Shown in pieces: positions 45,501 through 55,521 of a DNA stretch of 64,000 nt (the stretch's first letter is position 1; each line of letters starts with the position of its first letter). Under the pieces are notes generated by a model. The model ran no database searches. It worked only from the letters and a program-made list of their open reading frames with translations, and was not told the DNA's origin. The DNA is taken from NCBI GenBank assembly GCA_025331125.1, contig JAOALB010000064.1, positions 124,001 to 188,000 of the forward strand, given 5' to 3'. Source of the DNA: Mycogone perniciosa (lineage: Eukaryota > Ascomycota > Sordariomycetes > Hypocreales > Hypocreaceae). A program made the translations under genes and the position numbers.

Positions 45501-46759
45501 CTTTCGATTCCCCGCTACCGAACTATTGAACTCGCGTCGGATGATGGACAGCTCGTCCACGAAAAAAGTCCATATGTCTTTCTCGATCACAGACTCTGGT
45601 ACCTCATGGAGGATGAGATCCTGATACTTGCCGTTGATCTCCCCGAAACCTATACGGGGCGGAAGTTCAGGTCGACTAGTAAGAAAAGCCTTTACTCTTG
45701 GAGAGCCTAGCTCCCGAGTGCGAGAAAAGAGGTGGATGAGAAGTTTCACATCATTGTCTGGTTCGCATTCATCCAAGGCGTCAATGACGAAAATTATAGG
45801 ACTTCTCATTTCAGAATCTTGCGAAATATTGGATAGAGGACCCAGAATGAGCTCTTAAAACTGTTCTCGTGCCGACTTTCCCAAGAGACTGCGGTCGGCG
45901 TCGATGGCTTGCTTCAGGTATGATGCAATTGCTGGCTGTCTCACTGCAAGATCGGCAGCAATCGTTGTGAAGAACTTTAGCAACCCCCCTCTGTCGGTTT
46001 AACCTCTTTTGAAGAAAAAACTCGCTCCAATGCGGTTGCTGGTTACCAAGGACTGAGCAACAGTCCGAGAGATGGTGGACTTCCCAATGCCCGCCATACC
46101 ATTCAACCAAAAGACAGCGCGAGAGTCCGAGTCATCGGCCCATTTGGATATCTCGTTAAGAAGATCAACTAGAGTGTTTGGTAAACATTTTGGTTTCCGG
46201 GCTTCGTCAAAAGAGTCGAAAGAAGCGCCGTCTGCAACAGGGAGCCTGTCAAGTACCACCTTCTGGTCGATGTCTAGCAGTATATTCCTGGTTCCTTGTC
46301 AGATATAGCTTACGAGGATGTATCGAGAGAATGAACTTACGTTTGGTCGACTTGAAGACCCATGGAAATAGTCGCTATGCACTGGCGAAGATCAGAGACC
46401 ATCCTCTCGACATCCTTGCTTTGGAGCGGCCATTTCAGAGCGCGAATGCCGAATTTGTGCATGATCTTGCGGGGTCCTTTTGGAGAAAGATCCTCGTTCA
46501 GTCTTTGTAACAGCAATTGACCGTCATCAATGGCGTCAACAAGCCGGTGTGTATCCTTGGGCTTCGCATTATTGGGATTGCCGCGCAGATCCTCAACGCT
46601 CTGCAAGATACCTTGGAGGTTGGTGACCGCTCGGCGTAGTCGTTCAATCTCAGCTCTTGCATTCTTAACGTCTTTGGAGTATTGGAAACACAGTGAAATA
46701 ACCGTCACGGATAGTTCAGTGGCAGCGCTGACACTGGAAAGGGGGCTAAGGGGCTCCAT
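42537..46759 (-). pseudogene. Disrupted NACHT-WD40 NLR (HET-D/E-like)
   Basis: ATG at 46757-46759 begins MEPLSPLSSVSAATELSVTV, a helical fungal STAND N-terminal domain of the HeLo-like/SesA type. After an intron come LPVADGASFDSFDEARKPKC and the NACHT P-loop WLNGMAGIGKSTISRTVAQS, SFFFKRG, then TAA at 45999-46001. The same frame continues TDRGGLLKFFTTIAADLAVR ... SAREQF, a second TAA at 45855-45857, and ELILGPLSNISQ ... IIFVIDALDECE (Walker B). An intron (GTAGGG...GTAG) near 44633-44690 leads into LEGHQEEVRSVAFSHDSTLV and about twelve WD40 repeats. At 44168 the frame shifts between VNTYDCM and YVNSVAFSHDS, with about eight residues of the repeat missing. The C-terminal cap (GYGISPDKRWIMWGENNLLR) is preserved. 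Both stops fit CAA-to-TAA changes. Homology elsewhere is well preserved, so inactivation looks recent. Confidence 0.85.
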
Positions 46760-47966
46760 GACGGATGTGCAACACGGTGAGTGCCTTCAACAGAACAGGA
46801 GCAAATATCGAGGAAAAGGCGAAAACAAAATGCATTTCGAACATATTTGACTGGGGATTGAGTTGGGCATCAGTTGCCTGAGCTGTCCCGCGTTTATTGG
46901 CCTTTCGCCTGACCCTGGTTGCTGCATGCCGAGCCTTGATTGCTTCAGATTCGTGAAGAATCATGCACTGTGATGAAAAGTATGCACTGGTTATGCAGAT
47001 CCGAGTCGAATGCTGTACGAAGGACGGAGTACTCCGTAGTCAGGCTCATAATAACGTCTGTTGGTGTTCAGGCAAGAAAACGAGTAATGTTACTTTATAC
47101 TCGTACTCCGTGCGGAGTACGAAGTACAGTTACGAGTAATACACCACCAATGAGGCTTGGGAGTTCATGTAGCGTTCGGGCTCTTATTTTCCCGCCCCGA
47201 ATAGGGGGCTGACATTGGCGAGCAACCTTTGCAAATGTCATTCCTCTTGGTGTGCTTCGTACGAAATACTCGTCCTGTGTAAACTCGGGGGTCAAATTCC
47301 CCAACTCCCTCAAGCTCTGCTTGCCAGCTCTTTTCGATCAAGAGACTGGTCTGACCAAAAAATCGAAAGGAACCGACTACATAGTTTGAGGATATTGGGC
47401 GGATCAGGCGCCTCTACCAGCAACGCGGCAACACCTCGGCTAGCTACAGCTGTTACTGCCACTACGTCTTGTAAATACAGTAACCGCCGTAGATACTGTA
47501 TTGCGGGTACGAACCCACGAGCGATTAGCTGGAGTTCACATGCATGCTTTTTCGGGAACAGCTTTGAGGAGGTTATTGGGAGAGTTTCGCAGCTGTGCAA
47601 TCTATCCCAGTAGCAATGTTTGTCTGTTCTAATACCATTGCTTATTATACTATGCAATAACCCTTCTCTTCTGAAGATTGACGATAGCAACTATAAGATT
47701 CTGCATTTCACAGCAGATGTGGTAAAGGCAAGCCACTTTCTAAATGACCTAGCCTAGGTGCTGTAACAACACGTTTTTCCCGAGTATTTTCATCCCAACC
47801 CTTTTCCATACCAACTCTGCTTCATATTCATAAACGGCGTGAAGAATAGATTCCATCAGTGTTCTCGGTATAAGAGACCTCGCAAGTGACAAGCTAAGCA
47901 CAGGCAAGACGTTGAAAACTAGAGTCGCTGAACAAAGCCCGACTAAGCCCAAAAAGCTGTGTCTCC
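46760..47966. other. Spacer between NACHT-WD40 and carB, 1.2 kb
   Basis: It carries the NLR promoter and the carB 3' side. A perfect 14-bp palindrome ACGGAGTACTCCGT lies near 47025, the inverted repeat GTACTCCG-TG-CGGAGTAC at 47104-47121, and AATACAGTA...TACTGTATT arms at 47473-47502. No gene is recognised. Confidence 0.45.
47100..47128. repeat. Inverted repeat GTACTCCG-TG-CGGAGTAC
   Basis: Perfect 8-bp arms around a 2-nt centre, followed directly by GAAGTAC. Member of the dispersed palindromic family. Confidence 0.7.
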
Positions 47967-49735
47967 TTAGTGGGCGATTAAAGCCGCCGCGTTTGGGTAT
48001 AGGAAGGCTAGCAAAGCTACAGCAAGGAGGACAATTAATGAGAGGAGACCTTGAACTACTCCCCTCTTTGAACTCGATGTTTGGTTCCAGTCCTGAATAA
48101 TCTTCTCGCTCACAATCTTTCCACCAGCCAAACATACCGGGACACCGGTTCCCGGATGTGTGCTGGCGCCCACGAAATAAAGCTTGTCAATACTGGCATG
48201 TTTAATCTTTGGCCTGAAACTCAGCACATTGAAGAAGTCATGTGATAGACCCAGAATCGCACCACGATCGAGATTGAACTTGGCTTGCCAGGTTAATGGA
48301 GTGTCCACCGATTCATGTAGTATACAATCACGCAAGCCGCGGACTCCAGTGCGCGCTTCAATCGTACTCAAGACGAATTCACGTGCAAAGTTGACGACGG
48401 CATCCCAATCTTGGGGATTTGACGAATCGATATGCCCAACAGGTACCAGAACCACCGCAGCATCTTTGCCTGCTGGTGCTGCAGATGGATCGATCCTGCT
48501 GGGGACATTGACGTAGAATGATGGCTCGTTCGGGAGCTTATGATGTTTGAAAATAGCATCAAAGCTTTCCCGGTACTCTTTGGCAAGGAAAATATTGTGT
48601 CCCAGAAGCTCTGGAATGACCCTGTCGAGTGACCAGAAAAACGAGATGCTACTGCAAGATGCTGGTCGTTTGGTCAGGCTGCGTGAAGATGGTGTGGGTG
48701 GTAGCAGATTGTTGTAGGCATAAACAAGATCGGCGTTGACCACCACGAGATCGGCAAACAGCTCCTCACCCGACTGCAGTCGAACACCGCGCGCGACGCT
48801 CTTTTCCGACACAATGATGGACTCGACAGGTGAATTCAGCCGATATTCCACACCCAACCGCTGTCCAACTTTTGCCAGGGCGTCCAGAACCTATGAACAT
48901 TGTCAGTTTGTGAAATGCCACTCCCCATTAGAAAATGCTTACCTTTTGGAAACCGCCCGTAGGATAAGCAATGCCGTGCGCCAGCTCCGTATACTGTAGC
49001 AATGAATACGTGCCGGGAGCGTCGAACGGGCTCATCCCCAAGTACATGCTGGCGAAGGTAAAGACGCGACGGAGCTTTTCCGACTTGAAATACCGACTAA
49101 CGCGACCATATATGTTTTCAAAAGGATGCATCGTGAATACAGACTTCAAGAAATTTGGACGGAGCATGCTCAGGAGATGAGGAAAGTTCTTTGACAAGAC
49201 ATGCACCATACTCAAATCATAGTGTCTTCCGGCTTCTGCCATGAAGGACAGAAATCGTTGAAAGCCTTCTGGGCCTTCGTAGCGCTCGATTTGTTTCCCC
49301 ATTTTACTGAGGTCAGTGGAAAGCTCAAAGGAGCTATTGTCTGCAAACCAGATGCGGTAATTTGGATCGCATTTTAACAAGTGAACGTCTTCATCCTCAA
49401 GCGATGTGCCGAGGTCTTTAAAGGTCTGTTGGAAGACCTCTGGCATCAACAAGAGGGAAGGACCTTGATCGAATCTCTAAGCACCCGTTCAGAAGATGTA
49501 CCCAACGATAAGTAGATGAAGGAAGCACTCACGTAGCCATTTCGGCGAATGAGCGAGCATCTACCTCCTGTGAAATCGTGCTTCTCAACCACCGTGACTT
49601 TGAATCCATTCTTGGCTAGACGGGCAGCCGTGGATATCCCACCTGCGCCGGCACCTAGAACAAATATGGTCAGAATTATGCCATATAAAAAGTATTGCGC
49701 TGCTCACCAATGATAATAACGGTAGGGGGGGCCAT
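47967..49735 (-). CDS. carB: Phytoene desaturase (phytoene dehydrogenase)
   Basis: FAD-dependent membrane-associated enzyme that introduces double bonds into phytoene to give lycopene and related carotenoids. ATG at 49733-49735 starts MAPPTVIIIGAGAGGISTAA, the dinucleotide-binding motif (split by an intron), followed by VTVVEKHDFTGGRCSLIRRN. Further exons give LLMPEVFQQTFKDLG, SFELSTDLSKMGKQIERYEG, MYLGMSPFDAPGTYSLLQYT, AYPTGGFQKV, then VLDALAKVGQRLGVEYRLNS, and the C-terminal FAD-binding LYFVGASTHPGTGVPVCLAG. A hydrophobic C-terminal anchor (LLSLIVLLAVALLAFLYP) ends the protein, as in CarB/AL-1. Three introns; no lesion. It is divergent from the opsin gene, as carB and carO are in Fusarium-type clusters. 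Confidence 0.96.
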
Positions 49736-50215
49736 TGTGACGTGATATTAGTCGGGTTTCTGGATTGTACTTGGGCATTAGACAAAAGGGGACTCGGGAG
49801 GTCCTTTTCACCATCTTAAAGCTTGATGGGTCCCACATGAATGCCCAAACAGTCTCGGAATTAAAGACGACCTATCCTGATACATACATGCGAGTGCGTG
49901 GGTACCTCTAGACTGTCTCGCCTATCAAACGCTTTTGTCCCTGTATCCCTGTCATGGCTATTCGGCATATGGCTTGACCCGCTCTAACTCAACCGGGAAT
50001 TATTGATCTGGAGCATGGGCTATTTTACGTGTGCTACGGTGCGTGCCGTCGCTCAGGCTATTAAATTAGAGTACGCTACCTATGGGGGAAGTGTGCCAAC
50101 TTAGACTCATGATAATGTGGGCATCTTCCCGTGGTGCTATCCTCCTGGCAACCAGCATCATTCTCACAACATATTTTACCTTGTGAGGGACGAAATTCCT
50201 GCTTGAATCAGGAAA
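49736..50215. promoter_or_regulatory. Divergent promoter carB / opsin
   Basis: 480-bp region between the divergent starts. In related fungi such shared regions mediate light induction of car genes; no specific photoresponse element was identified by eye. Confidence 0.45.
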
Positions 50216-51196
50216 ATGGCCGTGTTTTCCAAGAGAGCCATCACCGTCCACACAGACCCAGCAGACATTACAGTTTCGGATTGGGGAAAAGCATGGTAGG
50301 TACAAGTTCCGACATGGTGACAAGGGGGGGGGGAAACCTGACATTGAAGTAGGTACTGGGCACTAACAGCTCTTTTTACCATTTTCGGGGTTCTGTTCCT
50401 TGTCGTAGCCTTGACGACTCGCAAGAAACGATTGCCAATATTCTGTCATCTCTCTGCTCTGTCCTGCTATGTTCTCTCCATGGGCTATTTCGCCATGGCC
50501 GCTGATCTCGGATGGGTGGCAGTTGAGGTAGAATTCGAGCGTGGGGAGTGGTCAGCGCTTTCGGGGAGCCATCCCACTCGCCAGGTGTTTTGGATTCGCT
50601 ATCTGATGTGGTATGCATGCTCATCTATTTTGTTCTAAGGAACGACTGATATCAGTACACTGACTTTCCGCAAGGCTCGTTGGCACCCCCCTGCTCAACA
50701 CCCAACTTTTCCTCCTAGTCTCCGCCCCGATTGAAGTCAGTCTGCTCGACGCCTTTTTCATCTTTGTCGTCATGGCGACAGGCTACGGCGGGGCGGCAAT
50801 TCCAACTTCATACAAGTGGGCTTACTAGTACGTGTCAAGTAGTAGTAACACCACCTTTCGGTTTGACTGATTACTGACGTGAAACACAGTTTCTACGGCG
50901 CCATTGCCTGTGCCGGCATTGCATTCTTAATTGCCCACACTGGGTACAAGCTAGCGTCGGCGCAAGGGCGGCAAATGAAGCGCATGTATGTGCTCTGCAG
51001 CTCGGCAGTTGGGGTTTTGTGGACGGGCTATGGTCTGGCTTGGGGACTGGGCGAGGGTGGTAACGTTATTTCCCCTGCTTGGGAAGGCGTTTTCTACGGT
51101 ATACTGGACTTCATGGGGGGGCCAGTGTTTGGGATCCTGGTGGCTTTTGCCGCTTGTCGATGTCTCTGTGAGACTGGCGATGGATTGCAGAGCTGA
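50216..51196 (+). CDS. carO: CarO-position microbial opsin lacking the retinal-binding lysine
   Basis: Seven-helix opsin-family membrane protein in four exons: ATG at 50216 (MAVFSKRAITVHTDPADITV, SDWGKAW), then YWALTALFTIFGVLFLVV (helix A), LSCYVLSMGYFAMAADLGW (helix B), then helix C spanning an intron, RQVFWIRYLMW-LVGTPLLNTQ, then SLLDAFFIFVVMATGYGGAA, FYGAIACAGIAFLIAHTG, and the last helix EGVFYGILDFMGGPVFGILV. Against bacteriorhodopsin numbering the helix C Arg82 and Trp86 positions are kept, but Asp85 is Met, Asp96 is Gln, and the helix G LDxxxK lysine (Lys216) is Gly, while Asp212 is kept. Opsin-related proteins such as Hsp30/Yro2 also lack the lysine, but this gene sits in the carotenoid cluster opposite carB, where CarO pumps are found. 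Symbol is given by position; photochemistry is not expected. Confidence 0.88.
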
Positions 51197-51451
51197 AAGG
51201 TCATGTGAGTATTATGTCGCAGCCACCCAAAGTGCCGGGGGTGTATAATCATGGACTACTTCGTAGTGCTGTCCCGAGAACGGGCTTGAACTGTACGTAG
51301 ATGAACTTGTAATATAATGAAATGTGCCTTAAGCAGGTCATGGATGTCGTGGATAGACAGTGCTACGTATAATTTAATCTTATATACCCACCGGTGTGTG
51401 TTTCTTTCAGACTCACTCACTCATCGCCATCGCCATCGCAAACAACCGGTC

Positions 51452-52575
51452 ATGGCTCTCTCCTGGCTTCACATGCTCGCCTTCAGCTTGCGGAACTCCT
51501 ACAGCCTGACCTTGGATCCAGACGGCCCATTCCCCACCTTGTTCCGCCTTCTAACCGTCCACTCGCCCTCTATCCACACGCTTGATCTCTCTGAATATGC
51601 CGGTCGCACTATTCTGATCACCGGCGCTACAAGTGGTTGTGGCTTCGAGTGCGCAAGGGCGTTTAGCAAAACTGGATGCCACCTCATCATGACGACGAGA
51701 GATCAAAGACGGGGCGAAGATGTCAAACGGCAGATGCAGATCGAGGCCAAAGGAGCCGGTGCTCGAACCAACATCAGTGTGCTTGAGCTGGACATGACAT
51801 CCTTTGAGTCCATTCGCTCTTTTCCCTCGCGCCTGGAGAAATTAGTCCCGCAGCTAGACATTGCCATTCTCAACGCCGGCGTCTACCAGACCGACTTTCG
51901 CATGTGTGTTGAGACAGGCTGGGAAGAGACAATCCAGGTCAACATCCTGGCCACCTCAGCTCTCACGCTATTGCTCCGTCCCTATCTGTCTCGCGCGGAC
52001 AACAGCCGTCTCCTTATTGTTTCATCGGAGGCCCACGCCTGGGCCAATCCTCAGCATAGCTCGACAGAGCAGCTGCTCCGTGAGCTCAGTAACCCCGACG
52101 GCACGCTGTATCCATGCTACCATCGATACCACATCAGCAAGCTACTGCTGGTTCTCTGGGCCCGTGAAATTGCGAATCGTGGGGAGTGGGACAATGTATC
52201 AGTTGCAGCAGTCTCGCCAGGCTTTTCGCGCACCGCGCTTTTCCGAGATGTCAACGGTTCGGTAGTTGAAAGGACGCTACTAGAGAGAGTGGTCTGTCGC
52301 AGTAGCGAGCAGGGGGCGACTCAGTACATTTACGCTCTCCAGGGTCTTGGCCGTTTGGCACGCGGGCAGGCAAACGGGGATTTCTGGTCAGACGGAGGGT
52401 GGAGAAAGTGCGTATATCCCCTCTAAACTTCAGTCTCCACTCCACGCCACTAACGGTTCTCCCTAGGCCGGCTACAGCGGCGTCTTGTAAAAGTGGACAG
52501 GAGATACAGCAGACGCTTTATGCGGATGTGGTGAGGATTCTGCAAAGGGCTGGAGTGATCGGCGAGAAAGAGTAG
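51452..52575 (+). CDS. Short-chain dehydrogenase/reductase in the carotenoid cluster
   Basis: Classical SDR. The start chosen is ATG at 51452 (MALSWLHMLAFSLRNSYSLT), because the longer upstream frame is not protein-like. It shows TGATSGCGFECARAF (cofactor-binding TGxxxGxG), LDIAILNAGVYQTDF (NAG), IVSSEAHAW (catalytic Ser), YHRYHISKLLLV (YxxxK) and VAAVSPGFSRTALF (PG motif). A 59-nt intron (52408-52466, with a CACTAACG branch site) joins GGWRK to PATAASCKSGQEIQQTLYAD, with stop TAG at 52573-52575. Related SDRs reduce or oxidise retinoids, sterols or polyketides. Its place between the opsin and carRA suggests retinal/apocarotenoid metabolism, but this is only positional inference. Confidence 0.86.
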
Positions 52576-53061
52576 GTAATCAAGAACGGAGTACGAAGTA
52601 TTAGGGGGACAGAAGAAGAGGGAAAGGACAGAATGCACTTGGCTCCTCACGTGATGTCAATATATAAAGTACAAGTTAAAACATACTATCATTAACTGAA
52701 CATATTATACAGTGGGGAGAAGAAAGTTTTGGTAACCTTTGTAAGGTAGCTTTATATAAAATTTACCGAAACCTTTGGCGTGGCACTGTATATCAGGATT
52801 ATATCTTTCTAGTTATTTTTATGCTTGATATGGGGTGTTTTTTGAGACTTATATCCTTTATCTTTTTCCTCTTTTTCTGTTCCCCCCTCTCCCCGTTGGC
52901 AATGCATTATTGAAATGGTGTGTCCGTGGGCAACTCATGTGTATTATTAATACGAGTACTTTTTTGTTTTGTTTTGTTTCGTTTGCTTGCTAGTTTGTCT
53001 TATCGGGACTATTTTACTCGGACAATCTCGCCTCTAGTTCACCCAAAGTGCCTGTCATCTC
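52576..53061. other. Convergent spacer SDR / carRA
   Basis: AT-rich 486 bp holding both 3' regions, with one ACGGAGTACGAAGTA motif at 52587-52601. No gene is seen. Confidence 0.4.
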
Positions 53062-55157
53062 TCATACATTACTCGTATTACACATGGCCCTCCATGCAAC
53101 CCAGAGTCTCCGCCACAGCGCCAGTTTTAATTTGCCTTTTCCAGGCCGCACTTGGCGCGACCCCTTTCTGACTGTCTTCCCGATCATCATGTAACTCTCC
53201 ACGACCGTCCGGACTGCACCACATGTCTCACCCGGTAGCTCATTGATGACATCCACAGTCATGCGGTACATTTCATCCGCCTTATCAAGCATTCTATTTC
53301 TCAGCTTCGTGATTCTCGGATCATTTGGCTTTGCAATGACGTCGGCAGGTTTCAGGTCCTCTTCATTCAGCCAGGTTGTAGGGATATACACCCGACCAAT
53401 GGCCGCATCATGCTCGATATCGCGTGCAATGTTAACGTATTGGAGAGCCTGGCCCATCTTTTCCCCTGCCTTGATGATTTGCTCCTGTCGCTCGTGTGGC
53501 CGGGGGCACACCAATCGGTAGTGTTCCAAAACCAGCTCGAGCACCGATACCGCCACAGAGCTCGCAACATTGTAGGCATAGGTTTCCAAGTCCTTCTCCG
53601 TGACAATAGGGAAAGATCGGTTCTCGACAGAGAAATTAAGATCAGTCTTAAACCCTGCCAGGAGGTGAAACAATGGATCGACTGTGAGCCGAGAAGCTGG
53701 TAGGAGAGCAATGGAGGAGAGGAGAGACGGCGCAATCGGGTCATGTTGACTGCCCTGCTCTTTCATCTGAGAGAGAGCATTCTCTTGCTTCTTAATCCCA
53801 CCTGGGGTCAGTTGACTAAAGCGGCTTTCTAAGGCCACAGCGCATTGCCCTATTACGAGATGGGCCGTTTCGCGATCGAGAGCTTCGTCAACGAGGTCAT
53901 CCATAACCCGACAAAAAGCATACCTAAGGCCACCAGTTAGCAACTAGAAAGGTTGTATTGCTGGAAGCTCGTTTGACATACAGATGGAGCAGATCAATTC
54001 GCAATCCACTCTGGAACATGGCACTGCCCATATACATGCTTTGGCTCTTCTGAGAGACGATATGAACTGCCTCGTCCAAGCCTTGAAGGAAGCTCTGATC
54101 GTGATTTTCTGCACGATTGTTCAAGTACAAGAGCATGAGCTTGCCAAGTGACGGGAACGGCTTCAAAGTTCCGGGCGAGCTGGCGATTTGGTACTCAGCA
54201 ATGGCGATGGCGTGGTCGATGGCGACCAGGCCGAAAACAATCATGATATTCGTAACGAAGAAGAAAGTAGCCTCTCTGAATGACGCGCGTGTTAGTTTCG
54301 TTACGTGAGGGAGGCCTTTCAGGTGGGATGGGACATACTCCACATCTAGCGAACCCCAAACCTGAAAATTCATTTTTGTATCATGCTCGATCACCCACGT
54401 CCCACGTTGCAATGCCAAATTATCAACCATACACAGGTAGAAAGAGGGGATCCCGATTGAGAGGAGGACTTCTTTGCAAGGCAGTGCCAGCAGGAAGCGG
54501 CTGCACATTGACCTAAGCACAATCAGTACTTTAGCCCACATCATATGATCAAAGACGGGTCTGCAAAACCACTCACCATTGCAGCAGCATGAAGGGACAC
54601 ACCCATACTAGAATCAGGCCCATGTAAGTGCAACTGCCCCCAGACCAGATACCAGCGGCGCCAGTCAGAAATCCTATCAAAATGGCAAACGATCCAATAT
54701 GTGGCATTGGCCCTTTTGCCAATCGATGCAGGTACACCGGCAGTACCAATCGTATAGTCAAGATCACATAGAGAAGGCCTGTGTTATAGGTCTGGATGAC
54801 AAAAAAGAAGACTTCCTCTAAGGGAATAGCAAACAACGTGGGCCCAGCCACTGCATCGGCTGGATAAGACCAGATATTGTTCCGAATGAGGTATGAGTCC
54901 CATGGTATGGTGGCGAGGACGGCGATCTGTAGGGTTTTTAGTAAAGATACTGTTTGGGTGAAGGAGAATAGACATACTATGATCAGCGTAGATATCTTAC
55001 AGAACTCGAGTCTAGTGAAAAAGGGCCAGTAGACGGTCGTCATCAACAGGGCGGGTGGAATAGTCCACGTAAAGTGGCTTTATGAGTTTGAGCATGTATT
55101 TCGGCTTCCGGAAGGAACAGACTGGATAACTTACACAAACCAATAGTCAAGGCCCAT
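53062..55157 (-). CDS. carRA: Bifunctional lycopene cyclase / phytoene synthase
   Basis: Makes phytoene from two geranylgeranyl diphosphates and cyclises lycopene to beta-carotene. ATG at 55155-55157 (MGLDYWFV), then an intron to HFTWTIPPALLMTTVYWPFF. The N-terminal membrane cyclase domain has two related halves; the conserved FAIPLEEVFFFVIQTYNTG is visible in the first, and LPCKEVLLSIGIPSFYLCMV/LAL.RGTWVIE in the second. The C-terminal synthase domain has MYMGSAMFQSGLRIDLLHLY, the first Asp-rich motif YAFCRVMDDLVDEALD and the second, ALQYVNIARDIEHDAAIGRV, followed by YIPTTWL. An intron at the LHLY/AFCR junction must be removed. Intact, about 590 residues, normal for CarRA/AL-2. Divergent from carX. 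Confidence 0.96.
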
Positions 55158-55521
55158 TCTGGATTATTTCAGTTGGTCGAGCAACGGTTATCAATGTAAA
55201 ATGCTGAACGATAGTTGGTCTTTGTTCGGGTGCTAGCAAGAGCAAACTTATAGGCTTCGTCTGAATGTGCGGAGGAACATAGCCGTGTTTTATCATAAGT
55301 ACATACGGAGTACAATATGATGTGTACGAGTATATACTCCGTAGACCAATATGATTGGATACTGACCCTAGGGCCTTCTTTCGCTAAATCGATTTAGCTA
55401 GATCCCTTTATGGGGCCTCCATGGGTGCTTTAGCGAGACCTGGGTATCATCGCCTTTCAGACCAGCGCTATTATTAATTCGTACTCCGTAATCAACTTGT
55501 CTCACTCACACTGAGACATAT
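55158..55521. promoter_or_regulatory. Divergent promoter carRA / carX with inverted repeats
   Basis: 364-bp shared upstream region. It contains the inverted pair TACGGAGTA ... TACTCCGTA (55305-55347) and another GTACTCCGTA at 55480-55490. In relatives this arrangement couples beta-carotene synthesis with its cleavage; whether the inverted repeats matter for expression is unknown. Confidence 0.5.
55304..55350. repeat. Inverted repeat TACGGAGTA...TACTCCGTA in the carRA/carX promoter
   Basis: Perfect 9-bp arms separated by about 22 bp, also containing GTGTACGAGTATA. Same motif family as in other spacers. Confidence 0.65.

Noticed and set aside
47480..47560. tRNA-like T-arm (GTGGGTTCGTACCCGC on the minus strand)
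   Set aside because: The T-loop does not fit TTCRAAY and no cloverleaf with acceptor and anticodon arms can be built around it; it is also near a small unrelated hairpin.
50216..51196. Calling the opsin a functional CarO-type proton pump
   Set aside because: The Schiff-base Lys and both Asp residues of the proton path are replaced.
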